A stretch of 64,000 bases of DNA from Chryseobacterium sp. W4I1 (GCF_030816115.1 NZ_JAUSXQ010000001.1:2232001-2296000), one strand, 5' to 3'. Shown: positions 51,877 through 61,945, numbered from the stretch's first letter. Numbers and translations are program-made. The notes: generated by a model from the letters alone, not told the origin.

Positions 51877-52414
51877 ATTTAATCGTCAGGTAAGTTGGTC
51901 TAACTCTTCTAATCTATAATACTCTAAAATACTATCATATCAGGGAACAAAGGATTTATATATACCTTTCAAGTTAATAATAATCTTTTAAAACTAAAAT
52001 TAAATTTGAGAAATTTCCCTAAATCTTCTACCAAATATGGGTACAAGAATAATAAAGCCAACTAAGGATTTACTATTCTAATTTGCAATAAACCTAAATT
52101 AAAGGAAGTTATTTGGTAAAAATGAGTTTTGCAATTCTTGTTTAATTTGGCTTAAAAGAACCAAGTCATCTATAAAAGTGTTTGAAGATACGCTCGTCTT
52201 GGTCACCGACGACAATGTGCGCAAATTTATTTTTATATCATTCATAATCAAAAGATTAAATTATTTCAGTTTTCTATTTCAATGGTTATATTATTTATCC
52301 ATAAGCCTTCTGCCTTGCTTTTTTTGTATATCCAAACTCATATTCCTGCTTCTTTTATCATTTTCGACTTCAGATATAACCCAAGAGGGTTAGCTATAAT
52401 TTAACCCTGTCATT
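51877..52414. other. Gene-free interval
   Basis: No supported gene in about 540 bp of AT-rich sequence. A 71-codon frame at 52178-52393 has a hydrophobic low-complexity translation without start signals or relatives that I recognise. Confidence 0.55.
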
Positions 52415-52448
52415 TTGTGAAGCTTGATATTCATTTTTATTATCTTTG
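52415..52448 (+). promoter_or_regulatory. Candidate promoter of the DoxX-like gene
   Basis: TTG (52415-52417), 23-bp spacer, TATCTTTG (52441-52448). The leader to the ATG at 52653 would be about 195 nt, unusually long. Confidence 0.45.
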
Positions 52449-52652
52449 CCCCTATTATCTCAGAAATAAGTCTGTAAAATGGAAGATGTAAATCTTTGGT
52501 TAGACCAACCGAAAAAAGATTAGTAAGAAGTTAAAATAGAGTGATTTTGTTTGAACAAAATCGTTTGGAAAGCAACCTTCATTTTTTATAAGGGATTTTA
52601 TGCTTATCCATCAACGCTTTCAAGCTTATTTTTAACTTCATAAAGGACAAAA

Positions 52653-53021
52653 ATGAATATTATTTTGTGGATAATACAGGGTCTTCTCTCTGCATTTTTT
52701 ATTATGCCGGGCTATGGAAAAATTAACGGCAGCAAAGACCAACACGTCGCAGACGGTCATCTGAAACCAAACGAATCTATAATACCAATCCGAATTTTGG
52801 GCGTTCTTGAATTGTTAGGATGTATTGGCATAATAGTCCCGTGGCTTTCAAGTATCGCACCAATCCTAAGACCAATTGCAGCAGCATCTTTTTGTATAAT
52901 TATGACAGCAGCAATGTTTGTTCACATTAAAAAAAAGGAATACAAAATGCTCCCAATGCTGATTATAGTATTTATACTGTCAGCAGTTGTGTCATACTTT
53001 AGGTTTGATGAATTAGCCTAG
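52653..53021 (+). CDS. DoxX-like small membrane protein
   Basis: 122-aa four-helix membrane protein of the DoxX-like family: IIQGLLSAFFIMPGYGKINGSKDQHVADG, PIRILGVLELLGCIGIIVPWL, LRPIAAASFCIIMTAAMFVHIKKKEYKMLPMLIIVFILSAVVSYF (in segments). The PGYGK...RILGVLEL...GI..P arrangement matches PF13564-type proteins, whose relatives are linked to thiosulfate oxidation and thiol stress. It is a single gene with long flanking gaps. Confidence 0.82.
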   Translation: MNIILWIIQGLLSAFFIMPGYGKINGSKDQHVADGHLKPNESIIPIRILGVLELLGCIGIIVPWLSSIAPILRPIAAASFCIIMTAAMFVHIKKKEYKMLPMLIIVFILSAVVSYFRFDELA

Positions 53022-53264
53022 CAATAATCCCTGACCAATAATAACACCAGCAGCAGGTTATTTGTGATATTGAGCAAGATAGAAGTACCATAACACGTGG
53101 CTTCCGTCTTGCTTATTCAGCTAATTATCACCATTTTATTTGCAGACAACTTTCTAAATACGATTCATAGCAGACTTCTGTGTGTTGAGGCTAAAATGTG
53201 TACTTTTTATTTGTAATCTTATGTTGATTATTGTGATCAGAAAAATAAAATAATAGAAAATCGC

Positions 53265-53293
53265 TTGTTTTCAATTAATTATGTGTACATTTG
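53265..53293 (+). promoter_or_regulatory. Promoter of the cold-shock gene pair
   Basis: TTG (53265-53267), 18-bp spacer, TACATTTG (53286-53293), a close match to consensus. Transcription would start near 53300, about 250 nt upstream of the first cold-shock ORF. Confidence 0.6.
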
Positions 53294-53551
53294 TAAAATA
53301 ATCAGGCTTCTGCCACGCTTCTTCTGAAACTTCGAGTTCACAACTCCTATATCAGTCTTCGCTTTTCAGCCGCTAATTTTTGTCCTCAATATAACAGGTG
53401 CAGTACCATTACATCTTGATATTCTCAAGATTCTAAAAAATACCCCTCATTTCTTGTTCACAAATCGATTTATTACTGTTTTGATGTAATTTCAATTCAG
53501 TGATGGCAATAGCCAAAAAATAATTTTTTAGTAATACAATAATTTAATACA
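53294..53551 (+). other. Long untranslated leader of the cold-shock genes
   Basis: About 250 nt with no ORF between the promoter and the first csp start. Cold-shock mRNAs in other bacteria have long structured leaders that act as thermosensors; this would be the equivalent. The upstream part of the gap (53022-53264) shows nothing recognisable. Confidence 0.4.
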
Positions 53552-53743
53552 ATGCAACAAGGAACAGTAAAATTCTTTAACGATGCCAAAGGATTTGGTT
53601 TTATTACACCTTCAAATGGTGGTCAGGATGTTTTCGTACATAATTCAGGTTTAGTGGATACTATTCGTGAAAATGATGTCGTAACATTCGATTTACAAAA
53701 CGGAAATAAAGGAGTTAACGCAGTTAACGTAAAAAGAGCATAA
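53552..53743 (+). CDS. Cold-shock protein (CspA family), copy 1
   Basis: 63-aa single cold-shock domain, an RNA chaperone binding single-stranded nucleic acid: GTVKFFNDAKGFGFITPSNG (RNP1 KGFGFI), QDVFVHNSGL (RNP2 VFVH). The length is slightly under E. coli CspA (70). It is nearly identical in DNA to the copy at 53837, three base changes in 192, one of them changing Val to Ile in the RENDVVTF segment. Confidence 0.97.
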   Translation: MQQGTVKFFNDAKGFGFITPSNGGQDVFVHNSGLVDTIRENDVVTFDLQNGNKGVNAVNVKRA

Positions 53744-53836
53744 ATTAAAAATGCTGTTTTGGTGTTATCATCAACAAAGTTATGGCAACAGGCAAAACAA
53801 TTTATCAGTAAATACAACAATTTTAAATACAATACA

Positions 53837-54028
53837 ATGCAACAAGGAACAGTAAAATTCTTTAACGATGCCAAAGGATTTGGTTTCATTACACCTTCAA
53901 ATGGTGGTCAGGATGTTTTCGTACATAACTCAGGTTTAGTGGATACTATTCGTGAAAATGATATCGTAACATTCGATTTACAAAACGGAAATAAAGGAGT
54001 TAACGCAGTTAACGTAAAAAGAGCATAA
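53837..54028 (+). CDS. Cold-shock protein (CspA family), copy 2
   Basis: 63 aa, same as copy 1 except Ile for Val in RENDIVTF. The start is the Met of MQQGTVKFF; an upstream in-frame Met at 53759 would add a stretch unrelated to the family. The 93-bp spacer between copies is not duplicated apart from the last few bases (AATACAATG). The pair ends in one strong terminator, so both are likely on one mRNA. Confidence 0.97.
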   Translation: MQQGTVKFFNDAKGFGFITPSNGGQDVFVHNSGLVDTIRENDIVTFDLQNGNKGVNAVNVKRA

Positions 54029-54067
54029 ATTAAGAGAAGCTTAAAAAGCTTTTCTCAATAGAATATT

Positions 54068-54101
54068 AGCAGAGAACTATAATCGTTCTCTGCTATTTTT
54101 T
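54068..54101 (+). terminator. Terminator of the cold-shock pair
   Basis: Perfect 10-bp stem AGCAGAGAAC/GTTCTCTGCT (54068-54077 with 54085-54094), then ATTTTTT. A smaller hairpin (GAGAAGCTT...AAGCTTTTCTC) precedes it. The remaining gap to 54354 is AT-rich without recognised signals. Confidence 0.92.
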
Positions 54102-54354
54102 GTTTACTACCGAAAATAGTTGCACTTTGAAATGTTATTATTGTTTTTCAGGTTAATTCTATTTTAAAATTTATATATCAAAGCATTTATTATTATACAA
54201 TTTCAAAATAAGTCAATAGTATGACAATATTGATATTTACAACAATACAATTTTTAGTATTTTGCTGGGATATTTTTAACATCCGGATAAAATCATCAAT
54301 ACTTATTTTAACCTTCCCTATTTAAATATTAAATTGCACCTACGATAAAAAACT

Positions 54355-55491
54355 ATGGACAAATACAGTTTTTTGGAAATAGCAGCATTTATAGGAATAT
54401 TTTTGGTGCTATTTCTTGTCTTATTTTTATTGACGGTAAAAACCAAGCACAAACTTGCAAATTGGCTTCTTGCTTTTTTTCTTTTTACAAATGCCGTAGA
54501 TGCTTGTAAATTTTTGATGCGTGATTTTCCTGTTAATTTCATCAACCTCGAGGCTTTCCGTTGGAGTATTAACTATTTGGTTCCGGCATCATTTTATTTC
54601 TATGTATTATCTGTTTGTTACTCCAACTTTCGATTAAAGCCAAAACATTTATTGCACACGATTCCCTTTGTTGCTTACAATTTGCTTCTAATGTGGGGAA
54701 TCTATTTTGTAGATAGAGCCTCGAAAGTACATTTTATCAATGGCATGAATGACATGCCTCTAATGCATTTTTTTTATTTTCTTTTCGAATTTCTATTTCA
54801 AGTTTATTTTATTGCTTCATTTCTGGTTATTAGAAAGTCCAAAACCGTCTACCTAGAGAATTATACGAACCCCAATATTTCCGTACTTAACGCACTATAT
54901 AAAATAACAATTCTCTATTATGTTTTACATTTTATAGTCCTTATGAGATGGCTGGTTACTTTTATTTTTGGGTTGGGCGAAATCCGGGCCTGGATAGTAA
55001 CTCTTGATGGGTTTGCCTTTTTATTTTGTACGTGTTGGTATTTATTTGCTGCGTTAAACAATCCTGAATTTTTCCGAGGAGTAAATTCCGATTTAAAGCC
55101 AATTACAGAAGTTGTTCCGAAACAAAAATCTTCTCCTGTAATTGATGACGAAAAAAATAAGCAAATCCTAGCTTTAAAAGAATTAATGATTAAAAAAGAA
55201 CCCTATCTCGATTCTTCATTAACGATTCAGGATTTGGCAGAACAATTAGATATGCCCGTCAAAGATTTGTCGGCTTTAATTAATCTGTATATGAATAAGC
55301 ATTTTTTTGATTTCATTAATGAATATCGGATCGAAAAAGCGAAGGAAATATTGAAAGATCCTTTGCAAAAAGAACTCACTATTTTAGAGATTCTTTACCA
55401 AGTCGGTTTCAATTCCAAATCGTCGTTTAGTACTTCTTTTAAAAAATATACCGGAACAACTCCAACAGATTTTAGAAAAAATCCAAATTAA
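54355..55491 (+). CDS. Membrane-anchored AraC-family transcriptional regulator
   Basis: 378-aa protein with about seven N-terminal transmembrane helices (residues 1-245) and a cytoplasmic C-terminal AraC domain: LTIQDLAEQLDMPVKDLSALINLYMNKHFFDFINEYRIEKAKEIL, then LTILEILYQVGFNSKSSFSTSFKKYTGTTPTDFRKN (given in parts of the two HTH motifs). This arrangement is common in Bacteroidota, where the membrane part probably senses an extracytoplasmic signal. The likely target is the serine hydrolase gene 103 bp downstream. Confidence 0.92.
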   Translation: MDKYSFLEIAAFIGIFLVLFLVLFLLTVKTKHKLANWLLAFFLFTNAVDACKFLMRDFPVNFINLEAFRWSINYLVPASFYFYVLSVCYSNFRLKPKHLLHTIPFVAYNLLLMWGIYFVDRASKVHFINGMNDMPLMHFFYFLFEFLFQVYFIASFLVIRKSKTVYLENYTNPNISVLNALYKITILYYVLHFIVLMRWLVTFIFGLGEIRAWIVTLDGFAFLFCTCWYLFAALNNPEFFRGVNSDLKPITEVVPKQKSSPVIDDEKNKQILALKELMIKKEPYLDSSLTIQDLAEQLDMPVKDLSALINLYMNKHFFDFINEYRIEKAKEILKDPLQKELTILEILYQVGFNSKSSFSTSFKKYTGTTPTDFRKNPN

Positions 55492-55594
55492 TCTATTCTT
55501 TTTCTAAGAAATAGGTTCGACTTTTTTTAATCGGTCGCGTACTGAAGTTTTTTAAAGCATCTTTGCTGAAAGTTTTTTTAAAAATATAATCTCA

Positions 55595-57031
55595 ATGAAG
55601 AACAAGTTTTTCTTATTATTAACAACTGTTTTATTGACAAATACACTTTCTGCCCAAGGGTTAAATAAACCCAAAGAAACAAAGAAGATACCTCAAAATT
55701 CGGCTGAACAAAAATCAGAAATCAATCAAATTGATTCCTTGATGATGAAATCTTACGAAAGAGGTTTATTCAATGGGAACGTCCTTGTCGTTAAAAACAA
55801 TACGATTGTTTATAAAAAATCATTCGGTTTTACCGATGAAACGAAACAAACTCTTTTAACTGATCAATCAATATTTAACCCAGGCTCTATTGCCAAGGAG
55901 TTTAATGCGGTTTCTATCATGATTTTAGTGGAGCGTGGTCTTCTTACTCTGGATGACCCGATTTCCAAATTTGATTTGGGATTGCCGAAATGGTCGGAGA
56001 AAGTCACCATACGCCATCTGATTAATTATGCCAGTGGTATTCCTCGAATAGAGTCAGGTTTAACTATCATTAATGATGAAGGCGCTTGGAATATTTTGAG
56101 AAACAACGATACCTTACTTTTTGAACCAGGAACCGGCTACAGGTATGATAATGGGAATGTCTTTTTACAAAGAAGAATCATTGAAAAGGTAACTGGAGTA
56201 TCATTTCAAGAATTTGTTACTAAAAATATAATTAAACCGTTGAAAATGACCAATTCGGTATTTGATCCAACATTTGGTTATAAAAACCGTACGTCTTGTT
56301 ATGATTTTGACAATGTCCGATGCCCGGAAATGCAATTTATTAGTGGATGGCTTTGGGTAGACATCAATGATCTCTATAAATGGATTGAAGCGATGAATTC
56401 TAATCGCTTAATTTCCAAAGAATCCTTTCAAACGCTGTTGAATAATCCATATGCAAAAGACGAAGGTGGATCACTTGGCAGATACTTAGAAAAAGATGAA
56501 TTACAGAGACACAATGGGATTTCTTATAAATTTGAATCCATTTTTTTAAACGATTTTAAAAATAATATTACAATAATTCTGATGTCCAATAATCTCAATA
56601 GAGTTTGGGATTTAGGGTATACTATTCACAACTTAATGTTAGGAAAAGAGTATGAAATCCCTAGAAAATCTGTTTATCAAGCGATAAGAAAGGAATCTCC
56701 AAATGACATCAATAAAGCTATAGAGACTTACTATTCACTCAAAGAAAATTCTAAAAATGAATATAGCTTTGAAAACCCGGGTGAACTGAATAAATTAGGA
56801 TATGAGTTATTAAGACTTGGAAAAATCAATGAATCAATAGCAATATTCAAATTGGCCACAAAAGAATTTTCTAAAGATGCTAATGGATTCGATAGTCTGG
56901 GAGAAGCCTATTTTACAAATAAGCAATACGATTTAGCATTAGAGAGTTATAAAAAAGCAATCAGTCTTGGTGGAACCAACGGCAATGCAGAAAAAATGAT
57001 CGAAAAAATTGAGAAAGAAATGGGGAAGTAA
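55595..57031 (+). CDS. Serine hydrolase (beta-lactamase/DD-peptidase fold) with TPR tail
   Basis: 478-aa exported protein. Signal peptide (LTNTLSAQ), class C beta-lactamase-like domain with SxxK at Ser98 (NPGSIAKEFN), Tyr motif YDNGNVFLQRR (Y-x-N), LVERGLLTLDDPISKF and a HxG triad member in QRHNGISY. C-terminal TPR-like repeats (about 400-475: GELNKLGYELLRLGKINESIAIFKLA, NKQYDLALESYKKAI). May act on D-amino peptides or esters. Follows the AraC regulator. Confidence 0.9.
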   Translation: MKNKFFLLLTTVLLTNTLSAQGLNKPKETKKIPQNSAEQKSEINQIDSLMMKSYERGLFNGNVLVVKNNTIVYKKSFGFTDETKQTLLTDQSIFNPGSIAKEFNAVSIMILVERGLLTLDDPISKFDLGLPKWSEKVTIRHLINYASGIPRIESGLTIINDEGAWNILRNNDTLLFEPGTGYRYDNGNVFLQRRIIEKVTGVSFQEFVTKNIIKPLKMTNSVFDPTFGYKNRTSCYDFDNVRCPEMQFISGWLWVDINDLYKWIEAMNSNRLISKESFQTLLNNPYAKDEGGSLGRYLEKDELQRHNGISYKFESIFLNDFKNNITIILMSNNLNRVWDLGYTIHNLMLGKEYEIPRKSVYQAIRKESPNDINKAIETYYSLKENSKNEYSFENPGELNKLGYELLRLGKINESIAIFKLATKEFSKDANGFDSLGEAYFTNKQYDLALESYKKAISLGGTNGNAEKMIEKIEKEMGK

Positions 57032-57055
57032 ATTTTCAAATCAAATTTTAAACAA

Positions 57056-57079
57056 AAAATCCCGTATTAACGGGATTTT
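57056..57079. terminator. Bidirectional terminator
   Basis: Perfect 10-bp stem AAAATCCCGT/ACGGGATTTT around ATTA, between the convergent serine hydrolase and DUF2911 genes. Confidence 0.9.
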
Positions 57080-57097
57080 AGTTTCTTTTATTTACAT

Positions 57098-57616
57098 TTA
57101 TTTGATTTCTACAGGAACTGAGATTTTGTCCCAATCCATGGTGAAGCCATTACTGTTTATTTTATACACTAAAGTTTCCTGTGTTGCCGGTAAAGCCTTT
57201 GTTTTTACATCCACACGTAAGGCATCTTTTGCTTCTTCGTACTTATAAGCACCCCACTGTTTTGGCTCTTTGTTAAAAATCGCAGTCCAGGTTCCGCTTT
57301 GTTTAGGAATTAAGAAAAAGCTGTATTTACCTGCAGGAAGTTTTTTACCCTGAACGGTAATGTCTTTATCCGTTTCGAAAGTAGTTGCTTCATTGGCACC
57401 TGCACGCCAAACTTTATCATAAGCTTCCAAACCACCCCAGATGGTACGCCCTTTAACAGAAGGACTGCTATAGGCTATGGTAATGGTTGCATCTTTAATT
57501 TTCCCCGTAGCAGTAGCCGGAGGGCTGGCAGGTTTTTTAGTTTCCTGTGCAAAGGCATTTACTGAAATCGTCATTGCAGCAAAAACTACAGCAACAGTTT
57601 TAATCATTGTTTTCAT
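57098..57616 (-). CDS. DUF2911 exported protein
   Basis: 172-aa secreted protein of the DUF2911 family: signal peptide ([10 protein letters not shown]), [45 protein letters not shown] (in parts), [23 protein letters not shown]. The WRAGANEAT motif is diagnostic. Function unknown; often in cell-envelope or secondary contexts in Bacteroidota. It is 32 nt after the SSS symporter gene and ends the PIG-L/SSS operon. Confidence 0.9.
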   Translation of the reverse strand: MKTMIKTVAVVFAAMTISVNAFAQETKKPASPPATATGKIKDATITIAYSSPSVKGRTIWGGLEAYDKVWRAGANEATTFETDKDITVQGKKLPAGKYSFFLIPKQSGTWTAIFNKEPKQWGAYKYEEAKDALRVDVKTKALPATQETLVYKINSNGFTMDWDKISVPVEIK

Positions 57617-57648
57617 AATATTTTTGTTTGTATGTTTATTTTGTTTGT

Positions 57649-59340
57649 TTACGAATTTACTGCTTTCTGCTTATAAAACAATAAACCAATTGCCGAAAAT
57701 ATAATGACGGCCACCGCCCCGATTACGTTAAGCCAAAGGAAAGAAACGATATCGAATTGATAAACGGCAATAACCGTAATTTCTGATAAAATGGCAGCAA
57801 TAAACACATTGGAGCCGGTAATCTTTTTATAGTAAAAGGCAACCAGAAAAATTCCCAATATTGGGCCGTAGAAAAGAGAACCCAATACATTAACAGCTTC
57901 AATAAGGGAACCCATTTGAGTAGCAAACATAGCTACACCGATGGAGAAGATCCCCCAGGCTAAAGTGTGCAGGCGACTGTACTTCAATTCGGTTGCATCA
58001 TCTAGAGTTTCTTTTTTAAATATCAAATGAACATCTTTCAGTGAGCAGGCGGCAAGGGAATTCAACGCTGCGGAAATTGAACCCCAACTGGCTAGAAAAA
58101 TGACAGCAAACAGTAAACCGATCATCCCTACAGGCAAGGTGTTTTTCACAAAATACAGGAAAATATAATTGGTATCCGTTTTCTCTGCATTATAGTTTGA
58201 GTGATTGATCGCTTCCTCTACCCTGCCGTGAAGTTCTTTTACCTCGGTTTGTGTGTTTTTAAAATCCTGAATTGTTTTATTAAGCTGGGGAGAATGAGTT
58301 TCTTTTAACTTTAGAATTTCTTTTGATTCTGCATTAAATTTTATTTGCAGATTCTGATGTTCTTTTTCAAAAACCGCAGCCTGTTCAGGTTGTGTTTCCT
58401 TTAAATGTTGGTAAGAGCGTTCGTTAAAATAAATCGGAGCCGGTTTTAGAGAAAAGAAGGCGAAAAGCAAAGCACCGATGAGAAGAATAGAAAACTGCAT
58501 CGGAATTTTAACCAATCCGTTCAACAGCAAGCCCATTTTTGCGTTGGTATTGTCTTTCGCTGTAATATACCTCCCAACCTGACTCTGGTCAGTCCCGAAG
58601 TAAGAAAGTGCCAGAAAAAAACCACCAATTAGCCCGCTCCAAATATTGTATTTATCTTTCCAATCGAATTCCGTGGTGATTACATTGAGCTTTCCGGATT
58701 TTCCCGCCAGATAAAGCGCATCCTTAAAACCAATTCCATTCGGCATATTCTGAATAAGCAGATACCCTGCAAAAGCCATGGTTCCCAGAATAATAAGAAA
58801 CTGTAACTTTTGGGTGTGAGCGATTGCTTTTGCACCGCCAACATAGGTATAAATCAACAGAATACCACCTGTTAAAACATTGGTTAAATAAATATTCCAG
58901 TTTAAAACGCTTGATAAGATGATACTCGGAGCGTAGATGCTGATTCCCGTTGATAAGCCTCTCGAAAAAAGAAAAAGCAGTGAAGTGAGCACCCTTGTTT
59001 TTTTATCAAAACGGTTTTCTAAATATTCATAAGCAGTATAAACATTTAAGCGCTGAAAAATCGGGATAAAGGTGATACAGATCACAATCATCGCCAAAGG
59101 CAAGCCAAAGTAATACTGCACGAAACGCATGCCGTCTGTATATGCCTGACCCGGTGCTGAAAGAAAAGTAATGGCACTTGCCTGCGTCGCCATAATACCG
59201 ATCAGCACAATATACCAGGGCATTTTATTATCTGCTTTCAGGTAGGATGCGTTGCTTTTTTGGCCACGACCGATGAATACACCGTAAACAACCACTGCAA
59301 ACAGTGTAAAAATAAGAACTGTCCAATCTATCGTACTCAT
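57649..59340 (-). CDS. Sodium:solute symporter (SSS family)
   Basis: 563-aa inner-membrane transporter with about 13 helices: [32 protein letters not shown] (SSS signature near TM2), [34 protein letters not shown]. An unusual 80-residue hydrophilic, coiled-coil-like insertion (about 315-395, [20 protein letters not shown] and [16 protein letters not shown]) splits the helices. The start overlaps the stop of a 34-aa membrane ORF by 4 nt (ATGA). The solute is unknown; linkage to the PIG-L protein suggests an acylated sugar or its product. Confidence 0.93.
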   Translation of the reverse strand: MSTIDWTVLIFTLFAVVVYGVFIGRGQKSNASYLKADNKMPWYIVLIGIMATQASAITFLSAPGQAYTDGMRFVQYYFGLPLAMIVICITFIPIFQRLNVYTAYEYLENRFDKKTRVLTSLLFLFSRGLSTGISIYAPSIILSSVLNWNIYLTNVLTGGILLIYTYVGGAKAIAHTQKLQFLIILGTMAFAGYLLIQNMPNGIGFKDALYLAGKSGKLNVITTEFDWKDKYNIWSGLIGGFFLALSYFGTDQSQVGRYITAKDNTNAKMGLLLNGLVKIPMQFSILLIGALLFAFFSLKPAPIYFNERSYQHLKETQPEQAAVFEKEHQNLQIKFNAESKEILKLKETHSPQLNKTIQDFKNTQTEVKELHGRVEEAINHSNYNAEKTDTNYIFLYFVKNTLPVGMIGLLFAVIFLASWGSISAALNSLAACSLKDVHLIFKKETLDDATELKYSRLHTLAWGIFSIGVAMFATQMGSLIEAVNVLGSLFYGPILGIFLVAFYYKKITGSNVFIAAILSEITVIAVYQFDIVSFLWLNVIGAVAVIIFSAIGLLFYKQKAVNS

Positions 59341-59441
59341 GCCCAGAATTTAGTAAACAAATAATAAAATGCGATCTGTAATACCAGTGCAACTGCTAAT
59401 AATATATACCAGATATTCCAATTTTTAAGTGGTTTGTTCAT
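59337..59441 (-). CDS. 34-aa small membrane protein, probable symporter partner
   Basis: Translation starts MNKPLKNWNIWYILLAVALV and ends [10 protein letters not shown]: one transmembrane helix with a short positively charged N-terminus (inside). It exactly links its neighbours: its ATG overlaps the PIG-L stop by one base (TGATG) and its stop overlaps the symporter ATG (ATGA), the strongest sign that it is translated. Small single-helix accessory peptides are known for several sodium symporters. Role inferred. Confidence 0.78.
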   Translation of the reverse strand: MNKPLKNWNIWYILLAVALVLQIAFYYLFTKFWA

Positions 59442-61945
59442 CAGTTTTTCTGTGCAGATAAAAAGTTTAAAAATAAACGTGCCGCCCCAACATTTCCCGT
59501 AGGCAGCTGTCTGAAAAATGACAACGGAGTATAAATGAAATTACCCTTCCCGTATTGGGCATATAAAGTTGAGCCCTGAAGAGAATCTTCACCTGTATCG
59601 TGCATTTCAAAAAGCGGTTCGTATGCTGCATCCCATTTCTCAGGGAAATAAGCACCACGCTCCTGAACCCAACCTTTAAAATCATCCGCAGTAATTTTAT
59701 TCGGAAAGTTCAGTAATTTATGATTTGGATTTAAAAACGTAACCGCAGCATTTTCTTCAGTAACCCGCTTATTGGCAATGCTGAAATTGTACATTCCCAA
59801 TTGGTCAACGGTTGTATCCTGATTGGTGTTATACTGCATCACCAGATTACCCCCGGCTTTCACATAAGACCATAAGAAAGGCATCCAGCGGCCCAACTTT
59901 TTCTCCGTGTTATTGGCACGAATACCCAATATGATGGCATCATATTGCGATAGCTTGTTTTGACTGTTGTTTCCGCCAGATTCATCTATGTTGCCATAAA
60001 AATCTTCATCTTTCAAAACATCTACCTGAATACCTGCAATCCGTAGAAACTCAGGAATGAAATCCCCTGCTCCTTCTATGTAACCCACTTTTTTAACCTT
60101 CGTCTGAATATCACCTTTCATTACGGTTACCGTGGCGGGTGCAAAATATTGTAAGGAAGGTAAATGCGGATACTGAATTAATATTTGTTTTTTATTATAC
60201 GTTACTCCATCAGCAATAAAATTGGCATCCAGTTGCAAACGAGTCGCATTTATTGTGGCAAGCTTAGCTTTTGGAATAACGTAATCGATGGTAACATCTT
60301 TCCCGTTGAGCGAACTTACACCAGCACCACCTAACCGTTCCCCGCTATACATCAGGTTTACTTTACCATTACTGATTTTTTTGCTGGAATTAACCTTTAC
60401 ATTTAAACTCAAATGTAAATCTTCATTTTCTTTGACTAAATAAAGAGGTTGTGTAAATTTCAGTTCCAATGCAGGAACAATGCGCAAGGCTTCGACCACA
60501 TCACCCCGCACCGGATCTAATTTCTTGAAAGATAAAGGAATTTTAACCTGAAAAATTTCAGAACCGATTTTTAAACCAACCCAAACATTCAATGGTGATT
60601 CTGCCTCAGGCAAACCGATTAAAGTATCATTCGGAACAAAGAAAGTTGCTGCGTTCGTGGGAGACTTTGCCAACCAGTAAGGTTCTGTGAGTGTTGCATC
60701 AGCAGGAATCTGAATGTCATGCTGAATGGTAATTAAAGAATCTTTTGATAGCTTTCTGTTGAAGCTTTCTGACTGACTTAACCATTGTACATTGTCTAAA
60801 ACGACAGGATTTTCAGCCCTTGAAATCAAATTTAATCTGAAATTGTAATGATCCCCGGCAACCGCTTCAGCCTGATTGGTCACTACCTCGCCCATAAACC
60901 CAGCACAGCTTACAATAATATGGTCGAGAGATTTAATTTTATCCTTTTTAAGGTCTGAATCATTTAGCGCCATGACCTTTTTTCGCAAAGCAAGCAAAGC
61001 AGGTAAACTGAGGTCTGGATTATTGAAATTGAAAGCTGAAATAATTTTATCTAATGATTGGTCAATATCAGCGTTTCCTTTTGCGGTCCAGGTTTTAGCT
61101 ACGCCGTCAAAAAGTGTTGCTTTTGCAGGCTCGCCAGTAACGTGGGCAAAATATTCTGTTCTGATCCCGGCTACAGACTGTGTTCCTGCACCCTGGCTTT
61201 TATGTAAACTTCTGCTTAATCCTGCCAATTCACCATAGCCCATTCCCAATTGCGCATCATATTGCCCAACGGTAACTTTCAGTTGATTTTCAGCTGTCGT
61301 ATTGACCCCACCAAATCGGAAAGTGTTCCACAATACGCGTTTTGGCTGCCATGCATTAACATATTTCAGTTGATCCGGGAAAGCCGTTTTATCACCTGCC
61401 AGCTTAAAAGCTTTTTCAGCAACCACGGCCGAAGCCGCATGTTGTCCGTGGCCTGCCGCAGCAGTAGGAGGAAAACGACAAATGATCACATCAGGACGGA
61501 ATTGACGGATGACCCAAACCACATCCGCTATAATGCTATTTTCGTCCCATTGCTTAAAGGTATCGGTGGTATTTTTAGAGAACCCGAAATCAATTGCCCG
61601 GGTAAAAAACTGTCGGGCACCGTCTAACTTTCTTGCCTCTAAAAGTTCATGCGTTCTGATTAAACCCAATGCAGCACCCTGCTCTGTGCCTAATAAATTC
61701 TGACCACCATCACCTCTGGTTAAAGACAAATAGCCTGTTTCTACATTTTGGTCGTTGATTAACCAGGAAAGCAATCCTGTATTCTCATCATCGGGATGGG
61801 CCGCAAGGTATAAAACTTTAGGCAGCTGTTTAAGTGTTTTGAGTTCACGGTAAATTTCAGATGATTTTGATGGCCGAACCTGCTGGGCCGAACAAAAAAC
61901 CGTATAAAATCCAAGGATACATACAGTGCTTACTTTTTTAAACAT
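59441..61945 (-). CDS. PIG-L family deacetylase, large two-part protein
   Basis: 834-aa exported enzyme. Signal peptide (GFYTVFCSAQ) then the PIG-L/LmbE domain with zinc motif AAHPDDE (about 46-52), LTRGDGGQNLLGTEQG and the second zinc site GHGQHAASAVVAEKAF. After about residue 300 there are Ig-like beta-domains, and the last 250 residues resemble a class I glutamine-amidotransferase/ThuA-like fold (YDAIILGIRANNTEKKLGRWM, GGNLVMQYNTNQD). Such large proteins occur in Bacteroidota next to SSS transporters; the substrate is likely an N-acetylated sugar or glycoconjugate. It heads the operon. Confidence 0.92.
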   Translation of the reverse strand: MFKKVSTVCILGFYTVFCSAQQVRPSKSSEIYRELKTLKQLPKVLYLAAHPDDENTGLLSWLINDQNVETGYLSLTRGDGGQNLLGTEQGAALGLIRTHELLEARKLDGARQFFTRAIDFGFSKNTTDTFKQWDENSIIADVVWVIRQFRPDVIICRFPPTAAAGHGQHAASAVVAEKAFKLAGDKTAFPDQLKYVNAWQPKRVLWNTFRFGGVNTTAENQLKVTVGQYDAQLGMGYGELAGLSRSLHKSQGAGTQSVAGIRTEYFAHVTGEPAKATLFDGVAKTWTAKGNADIDQSLDKIISAFNFNNPDLSLPALLALRKKVMALNDSDLKKDKIKSLDHIIVSCAGFMGEVVTNQAEAVAGDHYNFRLNLISRAENPVVLDNVQWLSQSESFNRKLSKDSLITIQHDIQIPADATLTEPYWLAKSPTNAATFFVPNDTLIGLPEAESPLNVWVGLKIGSEIFQVKIPLSFKKLDPVRGDVVEALRIVPALELKFTQPLYLVKENEDLHLSLNVKVNSSKKISNGKVNLMYSGERLGGAGVSSLNGKDVTIDYVIPKAKLATINATRLQLDANFIADGVTYNKKQILIQYPHLPSLQYFAPATVTVMKGDIQTKVKKVGYIEGAGDFIPEFLRIAGIQVDVLKDEDFYGNIDESGGNNSQNKLSQYDAIILGIRANNTEKKLGRWMPFLWSYVKAGGNLVMQYNTNQDTTVDQLGMYNFSIANKRVTEENAAVTFLNPNHKLLNFPNKITADDFKGWVQERGAYFPEKWDAAYEPLFEMHDTGEDSLQGSTLYAQYGKGNFIYTPLSFFRQLPTGNVGAARLFLNFLSAQKN

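Noticed and set aside
52178..52393. 71-codon ORF upstream of the DoxX-like gene
   Set aside because: Hydrophobic low-complexity translation, no start signals, overlaps no conserved motif.
53759..53836. N-terminal extension of the second cold-shock protein
   Set aside because: The sequence before MQQGTV is the spacer and has no counterpart in copy 1 or in the family.
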